Of a stretch of 64,000 nt of DNA, positions 11,385 through 20,135 are shown piece by piece. Source of the DNA: Paenalicyclobacillus mengziensis. Lineage in GTDB: Bacteria > Bacillota > Bacilli > Alicyclobacillales > Alicyclobacillaceae. The position numbers were made by a program, and so were the translations under genes. Each line of letters begins with the position of its first letter. The stretch's first letter is position 1. The notes below the pieces were generated by a model that was given only the letters and a program-made list of their open reading frames with translations, did not search any database and had not been told where the DNA came from. The stretch covers positions 3,634,001 through 3,698,000 of the forward strand of contig NZ_CP071182.1 of NCBI RefSeq assembly GCF_017298635.1, in the 5' to 3' direction.

Positions 11385-13010
11385 CTAGTTGTCTTTGCCA
11401 TTACTAACGTTATTCGACGACTGCTGAGTATCACTAGTGTTCGACGGTTGCTGAGTATCGCTACTATTCCACGGCTGCTGAGTATCGCTACTATTCCACG
11501 GTTGCTGAGTATTGCTACTATTCCACGGCTGCTGAGTATCCCCACCAACCTTGAGGGGAATCGTCAAGGTTTGATTTCCCAGATGAATGATAATGCTGTT
11601 CTGCGATGTCCACTGCTGGGCTTGCTGTTTGTCATGCCCAGGATTTGTATGAAGACCAAACCTTTTGCCCCGTTGATTGTCCGATCCGCTTTGAAATTGC
11701 CCCGGATTACTTGTTTCACCCTGACCCGCTGCAAAATTTTGCCCGATTGTACCGGCAAAATTGCCAATCGGCGGCGTCTGCCCATCCACCCAATTCCCAC
11801 TGCCTTGACCCTTCTTAGAATGTTTGCCGCCGGCCTTTCCATTCGAGGCAGTGTTTTCTTGCTTTGAACGGCTTTTCTCGCTACCTGAGTTGTAAGACTG
11901 ACCATCAAGTGACCCTGCCAGATTTCCGATACTGTTTACCACATTGCCGAGTCCTCCAGGGCCCTTGGGTTCCTTGTGACTCGCCAGAACACTTTTTCCA
12001 GGACGACTCACCGTGACATTTTGTCCAGGCGGGCTGACCGCAACATTTTGTCCTGGAGGATTCGCATTTCCTGCCGTGTTCGAGACCTCGTTCTGAGCTG
12101 CTGTGGTTGCGCCTTGACCGTTCCCTGACGTTGCCACCGCGTTGGTCGAACCGGTCAGTGACTCCAGAACCTGGGTCAGCTTTGCAGGAGTATTTGACTG
12201 AATCTGCAAAGCCGCTTGTTTCGCAAGGGGATTCGACCACACCTGTACGATCTCCGAACCTTGAATGTCCAGAATACCGGTTTTCTGGCCTTCCATGGCC
12301 GCAACCAACACAGACATCAACCGTCCGGGAGACACATGCGCCTGGTCGGCTGCCTTCCAAATCGTTTGCGGCACAGCCACTGCAAAGACCGACGGATGCA
12401 ACATCTGGACAGACTGGTCCGACTTGATGGCACTTTGTACAGCTTTCTCTGCAGCAGCAGAAAGTGCACTGCCAGTGGCGCCCTTGTCAATCGGAGAGAC
12501 CGCAACCAAAATTCCCGATTGTGGCACCAGATAATGATGGGAGTTTGCATACGACAGAACGTCAGCAGTCGCCTGCGATAACGTCAGGCCGACAAGGTGG
12601 ACAGCACTGACTAAGCTCTTGCCATCCGCATCGGTTCCCAAAGCCTTGCGCACTCGGAAGTTCTTGTCAATCTTTAACGAAATGCTTGGATTTACATCCA
12701 GGGACACCCACGCGTAGGCTTCTGCCGTCTGCGGATGCATCAATCCGGTGTACCCCCATACCCCTGCCCCAATGACCACTGCTGCCGCCAGTCCGCTGGC
12801 CACAGAACGCCACTTGGGATTTACAAAGCGAGTGCTCTGCCCGATAGAGGAAACGCCTCCGCTCCCCACACCGAGAAAACCCTTGCGCCAAGTGACTTCC
12901 ATGCCCACTTCCATTTTCCCCGCCCGTGGGATGCGGCAGAAGTCGCCGTCCGGTGTCAGTACGATGGCTTTTCTCTCTTCTAGTTCCAACACGATACCGC
13001 GGCGCTTCAT
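11385..13010 (-). CDS. rsgI: RsgI-type anti-sigma-I factor with disordered repeat tail
   Basis: Membrane regulator that holds SigI inactive. Residues 1-45 form an RsgI N-terminal domain (MKRRGIVLELEERKAIVLTP), one helix spans about 68-90, and the extracellular part starts with VSLDVNPSISL (Asn107-Pro108), the segment where B. subtilis RsgI is known to self-cleave. After a folded region to about 290 the chain becomes Gly/Asn/Gln/Ser-rich and ends in repeats of TQQPWNSSD. Such a disordered tail is needed for regulated proteolysis in B. subtilis. No carbohydrate-binding module is evident, unlike clostridial RsgI. ATG 13010 follows AAAGGAGG; the long upstream frame extension lies inside sigI and is not used. 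Confidence 0.9.
   Translation of the reverse strand: MKRRGIVLELEERKAIVLTPDGDFCRIPRAGKMEVGMEVTWRKGFLGVGSGGVSSIGQSTRFVNPKWRSVASGLAAAVVIGAGVWGYTGLMHPQTAEAYAWVSLDVNPSISLKIDKNFRVRKALGTDADGKSLVSAVHLVGLTLSQATADVLSYANSHHYLVPQSGILVAVSPIDKGATGSALSAAAEKAVQSAIKSDQSVQMLHPSVFAVAVPQTIWKAADQAHVSPGRLMSVLVAAMEGQKTGILDIQGSEIVQVWSNPLAKQAALQIQSNTPAKLTQVLESLTGSTNAVATSGNGQGATTAAQNEVSNTAGNANPPGQNVAVSPPGQNVTVSRPGKSVLASHKEPKGPGGLGNVVNSIGNLAGSLDGQSYNSGSEKSRSKQENTASNGKAGGKHSKKGQGSGNWVDGQTPPIGNFAGTIGQNFAAGQGETSNPGQFQSGSDNQRGKRFGLHTNPGHDKQQAQQWTSQNSIIIHLGNQTLTIPLKVGGDTQQPWNSSNTQQPWNSSDTQQPWNSSDTQQPSNTSDTQQSSNNVSNGKDN
11415..11545. repeat. Tandem 30-bp repeats in the 3' end of rsgI
   Basis: Four to five imperfect copies of a 30-bp unit containing CCACGGCTGCTGAGTATCGC, encoding ten-residue units of the TQQPWNSS(D/N) type. 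The copies nearest the stop are more diverged (PSNTSD, SSNN), as expected for repeats growing by slippage. Confidence 0.85.
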
Positions 13011-13026
13011 AACCGCACCTCCTTTC

Positions 13027-13770
13027 TTACCGGACATAACCCTGTAGGTACTGATAATCACCGCATAACAAAACAACAATAGCGATAATATATTTCCTCT
13101 GCCGTTCAAGAGTCTTGCGGGAAACTGCAACCCGCGCTTCCAGGTCTTTAAGCGGCAGCGACTTCTTACGGTAGACAAAGTCTTTGAGCTCCGGGTCCTC
13201 GGCAATGACTCTGGCCACATCCATAGCATTCGCTCGAGCGTCCACATGTTTGGGGGCCAATTCAACGAGATCGGCAAAGCGAAGCCCGAATTCTGACAGT
13301 TCCTCTGCGTATTCGTCAATCTCAAACTTACGGTCGTGCTGTTCGACAACTTTGGCATGTGCAGCAACAGCAGATTCAATCTCTGCGTAATTCACCACAT
13401 TATCCTCGTCGTCCTGCAAATCAAACTCAGACCACAGTGAAACAGACTGGTTAGGTTGATGTGACCGAAAATAGTCAATCAGCCTGCGACGTATGACCGT
13501 TTCGGCGAAGTTCAGGAAGCTGGCGTTTTTACTCGCATCGAAGCGGTCGAGCGCTTCATTCATGGCCAACATGGCGATGCTGAACTCGTCATCGTGCTCG
13601 CGATGGATATAGCGCTTTGATGTCTGTGAGGCGACACGCAAAATAAACGGCGTGTACGCTTCAAGCAACTCAGAACGAGCTTGTTCATCGCCGGTCCGTG
13701 CCCGTTCCACCAAGGTATCGAGTTGCACTTGCGCCGCGGTATTTTTCCGTCTGGCGAAAAACCCCTGCAC
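13027..13770 (-). CDS. sigI: RNA polymerase sigma factor SigI
   Basis: Heat/envelope-responsive sigma factor of the SigI class. The segment RYIHREHDDEFSIAMLAMNEALDRFD is the SigI version of region 2, and the C-terminal third (KDLEARVAVSRKTLERQRKYIIAIVVLL) carries the helix-turn-helix of the SigI C-terminal domain. It sits 16 nt upstream of its anti-sigma factor gene, as in other spore-formers. GTG 13770 has GAGGTGG at good spacing; GTG 13779 is an alternative. A likely SigI-type promoter lies upstream, so the pair probably controls itself. Insertion of this pair between ruvB and queA is different from Bacillus. Confidence 0.93.
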   Translation of the reverse strand: MQGFFARRKNTAAQVQLDTLVERARTGDEQARSELLEAYTPFILRVASQTSKRYIHREHDDEFSIAMLAMNEALDRFDASKNASFLNFAETVIRRRLIDYFRSHQPNQSVSLWSEFDLQDDEDNVVNYAEIESAVAAHAKVVEQHDRKFEIDEYAEELSEFGLRFADLVELAPKHVDARANAMDVARVIAEDPELKDFVYRKKSLPLKDLEARVAVSRKTLERQRKYIIAIVVLLCGDYQYLQGYVR

Positions 13771-13794
13771 TCGATCCACCTCGTTTCATAGGTA

Positions 13795-13823
13795 TTCGCG
13801 ACCGGTCGCGCGCATTTTGAGGG
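13795..13823 (-). promoter_or_regulatory. Candidate SigI-dependent promoter of sigI-rsgI
   Basis: CCCTCAAA at 13823-13816 and CGAA at 13798-13795 (minus strand), 17 nt apart. SigI promoters in Bacillus and Clostridium are described with a C-rich, A-ending -35 (CCC..AAA) and a CGAA-like -10. A palindrome CGCGACCGGTCGCG lies between the elements. The match is by eye. Confidence 0.55.
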
Positions 13824-13897
13824 TCATCTACTGTGCGGTATCTAATTTATTTTCTTTTCTTAACCATATGCTGACGTTCTATTTTCACGATTGCTCG

Positions 13898-14941
13898 TTA
13901 GCGATTGTCCGCTCCAAAATTATCATCTGATAGCAAATCCAGTGTTTGCCCCGGAACGGGCAGCCCCAAGTGTCGATATGTACGCTCTGTGGCCATCCGC
14001 CCTCGTGGCGTACGCTGAATCAAGCCCATTTGGATTAAATACGGTTCGTACACGTCTTCAATCGTTCCCGACTCCTCGCCAACCGCAGCAGCTAAGGTGT
14101 CGAGCCCGACTGGCCCACCCGCAAATTTCTCCACAATCGCTGTCAGCACCTTATAGTCAACTTCGTCAAGTCCAAGTTCATCAACGTGCAATTTAGACAA
14201 CGCGAACTGGGCTGTTTCTAACCGGATAACAGACGCTTGCTCTACCTGCGCAAAATCTCGTACACGCTTCAGCAGTCGATTCGCAATTCGCGGTGTGCCA
14301 CGGGAGCGTCTCGCAATTTCCAGAGCTGCTTCCGAATCAATGGGCATAGCGAGGATATTCGCGGTCCGCTTGACAATTTTCATTAACTCTTCAGGTTTAT
14401 AGTAGTCGAGATGTGAAATCACACCAAAACGATCTCGAAGCGGTGCCGACAATAACCCCGCCCTCGTGGTTGCGCCGATGAGTGTAAACGGCGGTACGTC
14501 CAAACGGACCGTCTGGGCATGGGGACCCTTCCCAATGATGATGTCAATCGAGAAATCCTCCATGGCTGGGTAGAGAACTTCTTCAACTGGACGTGACAGC
14601 CGGTGAATCTCATCGATAAACAACACGTCGCCGGGCTGGAGATTGGTCACAAGCGCAGCGAGGTCGCCGGGCCGTTCAATCGCAGGTCCAGATGTTTGGC
14701 GTAATTGTACCCCAAGCTCGTTCGCAATGATCATCGACAGTGACGTCTTGCCGAGTCCTGGCGGGCCATACAAAAGTACATGATCGAGGGCTTCCTGGCG
14801 CTCTTTCGCTGCCTGTATAAAGACTTTCAGGTTCTGTTTGACAGCCTCTTGCCCAATGTAGTCCTCAAGGAACCGTGGGCGAATGGAGTCCATGGATGCA
14901 TCATCGAGGCTGAAATCCGCTGAAACCACTCTGTCTGTCAT
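13898..14941 (-). CDS. ruvB: Holliday junction branch migration ATPase RuvB
   Basis: Hexameric AAA+ motor that drives branch migration with RuvA. Walker A is GPPGLGKT, Walker [10 protein letters not shown], sensor 1 [18 protein letters not shown], and the C-terminal winged helix ends in [15 protein letters not shown]. 347 residues from ATG 14941, which follows GGGGGTG by 10 nt; an ATG further upstream (14977) gives a tail not typical of RuvB. It is in the order ruvC-ruvA-ruvB. Confidence 0.97.
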   Translation of the reverse strand: MTDRVVSADFSLDDASMDSIRPRFLEDYIGQEAVKQNLKVFIQAAKERQEALDHVLLYGPPGLGKTSLSMIIANELGVQLRQTSGPAIERPGDLAALVTNLQPGDVLFIDEIHRLSRPVEEVLYPAMEDFSIDIIIGKGPHAQTVRLDVPPFTLIGATTRAGLLSAPLRDRFGVISHLDYYKPEELMKIVKRTANILAMPIDSEAALEIARRSRGTPRIANRLLKRVRDFAQVEQASVIRLETAQFALSKLHVDELGLDEVDYKVLTAIVEKFAGGPVGLDTLAAAVGEESGTIEDVYEPYLIQMGLIQRTPRGRMATERTYRHLGLPVPGQTLDLLSDDNFGADNR

Positions 14942-15001
14942 GAGCGCCAAGCACCCCCTTTTCTGCATTCGTTTCAAGCTTAACTAGAATGGTACCACAA
15001 G

Positions 15002-15616
15002 TCAGGGAACAAGCTGCTGCAACGCAGCGCGAATAACCTCGGTTACCGTCTCATAGCGGCCTTTTTCAAGGACTTGACGCACTTTTTCTCCAGCAAACTT
15101 GTCTGGATAGCCGAGAGCAACCAAAGCAGCCGTTGCATCGTCCTCAAGCGGGTGCCGCTTACTCTTTAACGGCTGCAGCGGCTTATTCACCATTTCACCG
15201 AGCGACTCCCATTCTAATTTGGTCACTTTTTCTTTGAGCTCAACAATCAGACGCTGTCCGGTCTTTTTACCGATGCCAGGCAGCTTACAGAGCGCATCGA
15301 GGTCTTCATCTTGAATCGCCGTCGCCAATTCCGGGACCGACACGCTCGACAACATCTGCAGTGCACCTTTTGGCCCAATTCCGGAGACACCAATCAAAAG
15401 TTCAAACCACTCGCGCAGAGATTCTGATTCAAACCCGAAGAGGAGCGCAGCGTCCTCACGAACCTGGTGATAGGTATAAATGAACGTTTCCGATTTGGTC
15501 GACAACAGCTTTGCGTGTGGTTCCGTAATGAACACACGATATCCCACACCACTCACGTCGACATCTGCATATGTGGCGGTCACCTTAGTCACGGTGCCGC
15601 GCAAAAAGACAATCAC
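15002..15616 (-). CDS. ruvA: Holliday junction DNA helicase RuvA
   Basis: Tetrameric junction-binding subunit. The OB-fold domain is at residues 1-63, the tandem helix-hairpin-helix motifs follow (LIGVSGIGPKGALQML near 75 and LCKLPGIGKKTGQRLIVEL near 110), and the C-terminal RuvB-binding domain (DDATAALVALGYPDKFAGEKV) ends the 204-residue protein. Start and ruvC stop overlap by 4 nt; ruvB begins 60 nt downstream. Confidence 0.97.
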   Translation of the reverse strand: MIVFLRGTVTKVTATYADVDVSGVGYRVFITEPHAKLLSTKSETFIYTYHQVREDAALLFGFESESLREWFELLIGVSGIGPKGALQMLSSVSVPELATAIQDEDLDALCKLPGIGKKTGQRLIVELKEKVTKLEWESLGEMVNKPLQPLKSKRHPLEDDATAALVALGYPDKFAGEKVRQVLEKGRYETVTEVIRAALQQLVP

Positions 15617-16167
15617 GGTTTAACCCCTTTTCCGTACCGGATGACACGACGCGGCGCCTCCGAGCCTGAACTCTGTGGCAGAGCCGTTCGCTTCGATGCA
15701 TTTGCATGCGTGATTGCAATGGCCAACGCATCTGCTGTGTCATCGGGTTCTGGGCGTTCAGAGAGCTTCAGGAGAATCTTCACCATGTCCTGGACCTGTG
15801 TTTTTGCCGCTTTGCCGTAACCTGTTACAGCAAGCTTCACTTGCATTGGCGTATACTCAGCATACTTGAGCCCCGATTCGACACCGCTCAGGATGGCGAC
15901 GCCGCGAGCTTGTCCAACTACAAAAGCGGTTGTCACGTTTTTATAGAAAAATAATTGCTCAACAACCATAACTTCAGGTCGATGGGTTTTTATGACACGC
16001 GTCATTTCATGATACAGGAATTGGAGTCGCTCCATCGTCGACCACTCTGGTGGTGTTTCCAGACACCCATAAGCTACAGGGACTATCTCCGGTCCTACGA
16101 GGTCCACAACGCCATAACCGAGTCTCGCGAGACCCGGGTCGATGCCTAGAATGCGATATGCACACAT
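15613..16167 (-). CDS. ruvC: Crossover junction endodeoxyribonuclease RuvC
   Basis: Holliday junction resolvase. The RNase-H-like fold shows the acidic residues in ILGIDPGLARLGYG (Asp near residue 10), VVEQLFFYKN (Glu), and the C-terminal pair in DDTADALAIAITHA. 184 residues. ATG 16167 lies behind GGGGAGG. B. subtilis itself lacks RuvC and uses RecU, so its presence here separates this genome from Bacillus. Confidence 0.96.
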   Translation of the reverse strand: MCAYRILGIDPGLARLGYGVVDLVGPEIVPVAYGCLETPPEWSTMERLQFLYHEMTRVIKTHRPEVMVVEQLFFYKNVTTAFVVGQARGVAILSGVESGLKYAEYTPMQVKLAVTGYGKAAKTQVQDMVKILLKLSERPEPDDTADALAIAITHANASKRTALPQSSGSEAPRRVIRYGKGVKP

Positions 16168-16230
16168 AAAAATCCTCCCCGTAGACTATTCGCCACAGGG
16201 AGGTGATTCTCCTACCTCATTTCCTTCCAA

Positions 16231-16264
16231 GAAAGCACTGCCTCCGTGAAAGCACTGCCTCGGT
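16231..16264. repeat. 17-bp tandem duplication
   Basis: Two adjacent copies of GAAAGCACTGCCTCSGT (S marks the single differing base) at 16231-16247 and 16248-16264, just beyond the stop of the small exported-protein gene. Confidence 0.8.
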
Positions 16265-16265
16265 G

Positions 16266-16667
16266 CTATACCGGGCTTGTACCCGCAGAAGCTTGGTGGA
16301 ATGACAATTGGCGGACGTAGACTGGCATCTGTAAAAACCACGTCAGGGTACCATCCAATCGCCAAGTTGGATGGTCTCCCATGAGTGTGTTTTCCGCATC
16401 GTCTTTGACACCGCGGATTTCCGAATGGCTTCTGCCGTCTGGATACAAGGTCAGAAACATGGCTTGTCGCCAACCGCCTGAGTGGCTTGTCAGCGCAGGT
16501 GTGGCTTCAGCTTGGCCAAAGTCTGTCACAGCAGGTGTGTCAGCAAAGGCAATGGGGTGCGGCTGAAACAGGACTAGTGCTGTAAGAAATCCGAACACCG
16601 CTCCAAAAACTGCTTTTTCGACCAACGGCTTCACCAACCTTGCACGAAATCCACTGTGCGCTGTCAT
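16266..16667 (-). CDS. Small exported protein at the bofC position
   Basis: 133-residue product with a hydrophobic export segment (VFGAVFGFLTALVLFQPHPIAFA, about residues 20-43) and a short outer domain beginning WRQAMFLTLYPDGRSHSEI. In Bacillus the gene for BofC, a forespore protein that restrains the SpoIVB signal, sits near ruvA and yebC; the LxxYPDG..SEI stretch has slight resemblance to the BofC N-terminal domain, but the C-terminal BofC domain is absent. I therefore call it unknown with BofC as a possibility. ATG 16667 follows GAGGTGAG. Its 3' end contains a 17-bp duplication. Confidence 0.55.
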   Translation of the reverse strand: MTAHSGFRARLVKPLVEKAVFGAVFGFLTALVLFQPHPIAFADTPAVTDFGQAEATPALTSHSGGWRQAMFLTLYPDGRSHSEIRGVKDDAENTLMGDHPTWRLDGTLTWFLQMPVYVRQLSFHQASAGTSPV

Positions 16668-16769
16668 AGCACTCACCTCGAATTGATTCTGAGGGTAGCT
16701 TGCCGCATGTGACCTGAAATATGCGGAAACGTGATCACCATTTACGTCAGGTCACAAATTTGGGATGCC

Positions 16770-17516
16770 TTATGATTCGTCTGCTTCCTCAACTGGCTCA
16801 AAGTTGGCGTACACGTTCTGCACATCATCATGCGTCTCAAGTGCATCCACCAGATCAAGGACTTGGTCAAGGGTCTCTCCTTCGACCGGAACGGTATTTT
16901 GTGGTTCATAGCTCAGCTCTGCATCAGAGAGGGTGAGTCCGCTTTCCTCTAACTTGTCTCGGACTGCCGCGAACATCTCTGGCGCAGTTGTCACAACGTA
17001 CTCATCTTCAGACTCCTTGATGTCATCGGCTCCTGCATCGAGAACAAGCAACATCAGGTCATCGAACGACAGACTGCAATCTGTCTTTGTAATCGTAATT
17101 TCGCCGATCCGTCGAAACATCCAGGCAACGCACCCTGATTCGCCGAGGTTGCCGCCGCGTTTGGCGAAGATGTGCCGCACATCTGCAGCCGTTCGATTTC
17201 GATTGTCGGTAACGACTTCCATCATGATGGCTGTTCCGGCTGGTCCGTATCCTTCATACAGTAGCTCCTCGTAATGTCGGCCCTCGAGGGTTCCGGTCGC
17301 CTTGGCAATCGTTCTAGTGATGCTGTCTGCAGGGAGGTTGCTCTGCCTCGCTCTATCAATGGCTGTCTTCAAACGAAAGTTGGTATCCGGATTACCGCCG
17401 CCCTCTTTCGCCGCGAGGTAAATATCCCTGGAAAGTTTTGTGAACCGCTGTCCACGTACAGAGTCCTGCTTTCCTTTTCGTCGCTGGATATTATGCCACT
17501 TTGAATGTCCTGACAC
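16770..17516 (-). CDS. yebC: YebC/PmpR-family protein
   Basis: 248-residue protein of the YebC family; members are described as DNA-binding regulators or, for the group that includes YeeI/YebC, as ribosome-associated factors that ease polyproline stalling. The N-terminus SGHSKWHNIQRRKGKQD and the middle GGNLGESGCVAWMFRRIG are diagnostic. The frame is open to 17780, but GTG 17516 preceded by GGGGGGA is the family start. It follows the coat-kinase unit, separated by a terminator. Confidence 0.94.
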   Translation of the reverse strand: MSGHSKWHNIQRRKGKQDSVRGQRFTKLSRDIYLAAKEGGGNPDTNFRLKTAIDRARQSNLPADSITRTIAKATGTLEGRHYEELLYEGYGPAGTAIMMEVVTDNRNRTAADVRHIFAKRGGNLGESGCVAWMFRRIGEITITKTDCSLSFDDLMLLVLDAGADDIKESEDEYVVTTAPEMFAAVRDKLEESGLTLSDAELSYEPQNTVPVEGETLDQVLDLVDALETHDDVQNVYANFEPVEEADES

Positions 17517-17708
17517 CGTAATCCCCCCATAAAGTTGCTTCAGCCCCGGTTCCGAGAGAAAAATCCTTATCCGTTCAGCCTGATTTACTGATGCCAAACT
17601 CAATTGTTGTCGTACCTGGATTTTAGACATAGTCAAGCCAGCTACGCGATGTACGCCAGGCAATCCGAGGAAGACATAACCTTCCTTAGTATACTTTTGT
17701 GTCGACAA

Positions 17709-17736
17709 AAGTAAAAGCCACCGCCTAGGTGGCTTA
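17709..17736 (-). terminator. Terminator of the LysM-protein/kinase unit
   Basis: Perfect hairpin AAGCCACC-TAGGC-GGTGGCTT on the minus strand followed by TTACTTTTG. It overlaps the stop codon of the kinase gene. Confidence 0.85.
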
Positions 17737-18714
17737 GGACAACTTGTTGTTGAGTGTCCACGCGGCTCGGGTCCGTTCACACTCCAGCGCTCGTTCCAGC
17801 TGTGGAAAGTCTGTGGGAAACCCGGTTTGAGCCCATTCGCTGACTGCCCGCGCCAGCGTATCCGGAAATCTCAACAAATTCCATAACCGAGTGCGTTCCC
17901 ATCCAGACAGGTTTCCCACGTCCGCATAGTGCAGAGCCATTTCGACCCATTCGGTCTCGTCCACAGCCCCAAGCGAGAGGGCGTGGTTGCATACTTGTAC
18001 GGCGTCTCCGAGGGGATCATCTGGAGCAGCCAGGTCAAAATCTATCAACGCCACGCTGTGACCATCCCACAGCATGTTGTGTGGTGCCAGGTCACGGTGA
18101 CACCAACAATGTCGCATCATCACAGGTCTGCCGAACTCCGGTACCGGCCAGGCAGCTGCGAGCGCAGCCACCATCCCGCCAAATACGGTTTCTTTTATTG
18201 GTTCTGCAGCTCGAAAACGGCGTACCAGTCGCAGCCACACATCTCTCAACAACTCGTGTTTGGCGTACATTCGCTTTGCCAAAAGCGATGTCGAAGGAAA
18301 CTCGAAGAGGTCATGAGGCATTCCTTGCCCGTGTATATCTCCGAGAAGAGTGGCACGATGCATTGCAAAAATCGTAGACAGCGCAGCGAGCCGTTCTATA
18401 CGTTTCGAGAGGTCCACGTGCCTTCCGTTCAGCCAAGGCTGCAGGTAGCCAATCGCCACTGACCCGGTGACTTCATGAAAGGTGCATGTCAACTTCCCGC
18501 TGTTGGTTGGAATCGGACCGGCAGCACGAATCCCGAACGACCGAAGGCGCAACACAAGTCGGCTGACTTCGCTTAATCTCTCGAGTGCTCCGCTACTCTG
18601 GACCGTCTTCCAGATATAGCGCTCACCATTTTTGGTGACAAGCCCAAGTACGGACCGTAGTCGTCGAAACACTGCGACTTCAAGACCATAGTTCTGTTGA
18701 ATGGTCCATTTCAA
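17734..18714 (-). CDS. CotS/YsxE-type spore coat kinase-like protein
   Basis: Protein-kinase-like fold of the aminoglycoside phosphotransferase superfamily. The catalytic loop CHRDLAPHNMLWDG and the metal-binding IDFDLAAPDDPLGD are intact in the C-terminal half; the N-lobe includes KNGERYIWKTVQS with the likely ATP-binding Lys. Such proteins (CotS, CotI, YsxE, YutH) are found in the spore coats of Bacillaceae; in B. subtilis ysxE lies beside the LysM gene spoVID. It begins at TTG 18714, 9 nt after the LysM coat gene stop, so the two are co-transcribed. The substrate is unknown. Confidence 0.8.
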   Translation of the reverse strand: MKWTIQQNYGLEVAVFRRLRSVLGLVTKNGERYIWKTVQSSGALERLSEVSRLVLRLRSFGIRAAGPIPTNSGKLTCTFHEVTGSVAIGYLQPWLNGRHVDLSKRIERLAALSTIFAMHRATLLGDIHGQGMPHDLFEFPSTSLLAKRMYAKHELLRDVWLRLVRRFRAAEPIKETVFGGMVAALAAAWPVPEFGRPVMMRHCWCHRDLAPHNMLWDGHSVALIDFDLAAPDDPLGDAVQVCNHALSLGAVDETEWVEMALHYADVGNLSGWERTRLWNLLRFPDTLARAVSEWAQTGFPTDFPQLERALECERTRAAWTLNNKLS

Positions 18715-18723
18715 TATTTGCCT

Positions 18724-19884
18724 TCAAGACTCTGGCTCTGGCCCCTCATCATCTTCCCCGAGATAGACTGAAATTTCATTCGTGGGGTTCTCCGGAACCG
18801 CAAACTGGTAATATTTTTCTCCTGAATCGGCGAAGTGGGTACCGCGCCAAGCACCGTTTTCATCCCCTTCGTCGGATGGGGCCCAATCTGAACTCTGTTT
18901 CCACGTTTCTCCCGCATACATTTCACCATCCCACCGAAATGGGTTGTGCTGATGGGGGCCGTACGGCTCACTCCACTGTGATCCAGAACCTGGCGTGTAC
19001 GGCGGCTGTGTTGGATCGTACCCTTGGCCTGGCGTGTACGGCGGCTGTGTCGGATCATACCCTTGGCCTGGCGTGTACGGCGGCTGTGTTGGATCGTACC
19101 CTTGGCCTGGCGTGTACGGCGGCTGTGTCGGATCATACCCTTGGCCTGGCGCGTGTGGCGGCTGTGTCGGGTCGTACCCTTGGCCCGGCGTGTACGGCGG
19201 CTGTGTCGGGTCGTACCCCTGTCCTGGCGTGTACGGCTGCTGCATGGTTTCCGTTTGAGCCCCCGTCACGGCCGTGTGCGCGGGATGGACCGGTATCGTC
19301 TGGCTTGCCCAACTTGGCAGTTGAGCGGAAGGGACCATTCCGGGAACATACAGGAGATCTCCTGGTCGGAGGGGGCGGTTTGCCAAACCAGGATTCATTT
19401 GCAGCAGATGCTGCATCTGAACATTGTATTTTTGCTGAATGGTGTACCATGTCTCCCCAGGTTGAACAGCATGCGGCCATACAAAGCCAAAAAATGGTGG
19501 CATTTTACTCGACTTACCCGGATGTGCAGGGGTGGTTGTTGCTGCATTTGGGTCGGTCACGGGCATTTCTGGTGACGACATGGGGCCTGTGTGGGCCGTG
19601 ACGTTTCCGTCCACGCTTGGTGGTGTCATGGCGCCACCGGTTGCCATTTGTCCCCCATACTCAGGCCCATCAACGACCGTCGCTTCAGGATGCACAGAAC
19701 CTATCGTGCCTTTTCCATGCCCAGTGTTTTTGGTCAACTCTGGAATAATGATGACAGTGCCAGGTTTCAGTTGGTTTGGGTTTCGCACCTGAGGGTTGGA
19801 AGCCATCAACAACTTCGGCCGAATCCCGTTCACTTCTGCGATACTCCACATCGTGTCTCCTTCGCGGACCACGTATTTCTTCAT
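18724..19884 (-). CDS. SafA/SpoVID-like LysM spore coat protein with repeats
   Basis: 386-residue protein. LysM 1 occupies residues 1-46 (YVVREGDTMWSIAEVNGI ... NPNQLKPGTVIIIPE); LysM 2 lies near 142-190 (AVQPGETWYTIQQKYNV ... LRPGDLLYVPGM). The linker is Pro/Thr/Gly-rich; the C-terminal third has six full copies and a partial one of PPYTPGQGYDPTQ, then an acidic tail. SafA, also with an N-terminal LysM and located near yebC in Bacillus, directs inner coat assembly on the spore cortex. Co-transcription with a coat kinase supports a spore role. ATG 19884 follows AAGGAGG. Confidence 0.82.
   Translation of the reverse strand: MKKYVVREGDTMWSIAEVNGIRPKLLMASNPQVRNPNQLKPGTVIIIPELTKNTGHGKGTIGSVHPEATVVDGPEYGGQMATGGAMTPPSVDGNVTAHTGPMSSPEMPVTDPNAATTTPAHPGKSSKMPPFFGFVWPHAVQPGETWYTIQQKYNVQMQHLLQMNPGLANRPLRPGDLLYVPGMVPSAQLPSWASQTIPVHPAHTAVTGAQTETMQQPYTPGQGYDPTQPPYTPGQGYDPTQPPHAPGQGYDPTQPPYTPGQGYDPTQPPYTPGQGYDPTQPPYTPGQGYDPTQPPYTPGSGSQWSEPYGPHQHNPFRWDGEMYAGETWKQSSDWAPSDEGDENGAWRGTHFADSGEKYYQFAVPENPTNEISVYLGEDDEGPEPES
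18984..19245. repeat. 39-bp tandem repeats in the LysM coat gene
   Basis: Six to seven head-to-tail copies of a 39-bp unit containing CCTTGGCCTGGCGTGTACGG, nearly identical at DNA level, encoding PPYTPGQGYDPTQ; one copy reads PPHAPGQGYDPTQ. Open frames appear in other frames because 39 is divisible by 3. Confidence 0.92.
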
Positions 19885-20040
19885 CACGGAACCTCCTTTT
19901 CGGACCACAATCCTTGACCAGAAGTAGCGCATTCAACTTGTTCGGCGCTACTTGCAAGGCTGTTGGGGTCGAAACGCCCTGTGCCTTATCCCTGCCAGTA
20001 TATGCAGGAGCCCAGAGAGTGCTTTGAGGACAATAAAATT

Positions 20041-20066
20041 GGGCGACCGTTCACGGCCGCCCGACT
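20041..20066 (-). terminator. Terminator downstream of the chemoreceptor gene
   Basis: GGGCGGCCG-TGAA-CGGTCGCCC (one mismatch) followed by AATTTTATT on the minus strand, about 70 nt past the chemoreceptor stop. Confidence 0.75.
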
Positions 20067-20135
20067 GACATGACATCAACACGTCGATGGAACCAGATTC
20101 GATTTAATGAAGAAACACGTTTTTGAAGACTTTGG

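Noticed and set aside
11292..11867. Plus-strand frame with RLLSIATIP repeats
   Set aside because: By-product of the 30-bp repeat in rsgI.
18984..19245. CRISPR array
   Set aside because: Repeats are contiguous, without spacers, and in frame in a coding gene.
18876..19601. Repetitive frames on the plus strand over the LysM coat gene
   Set aside because: They exist only because the 39-bp repeat keeps all frames open; the minus-strand LysM domains are the real product.
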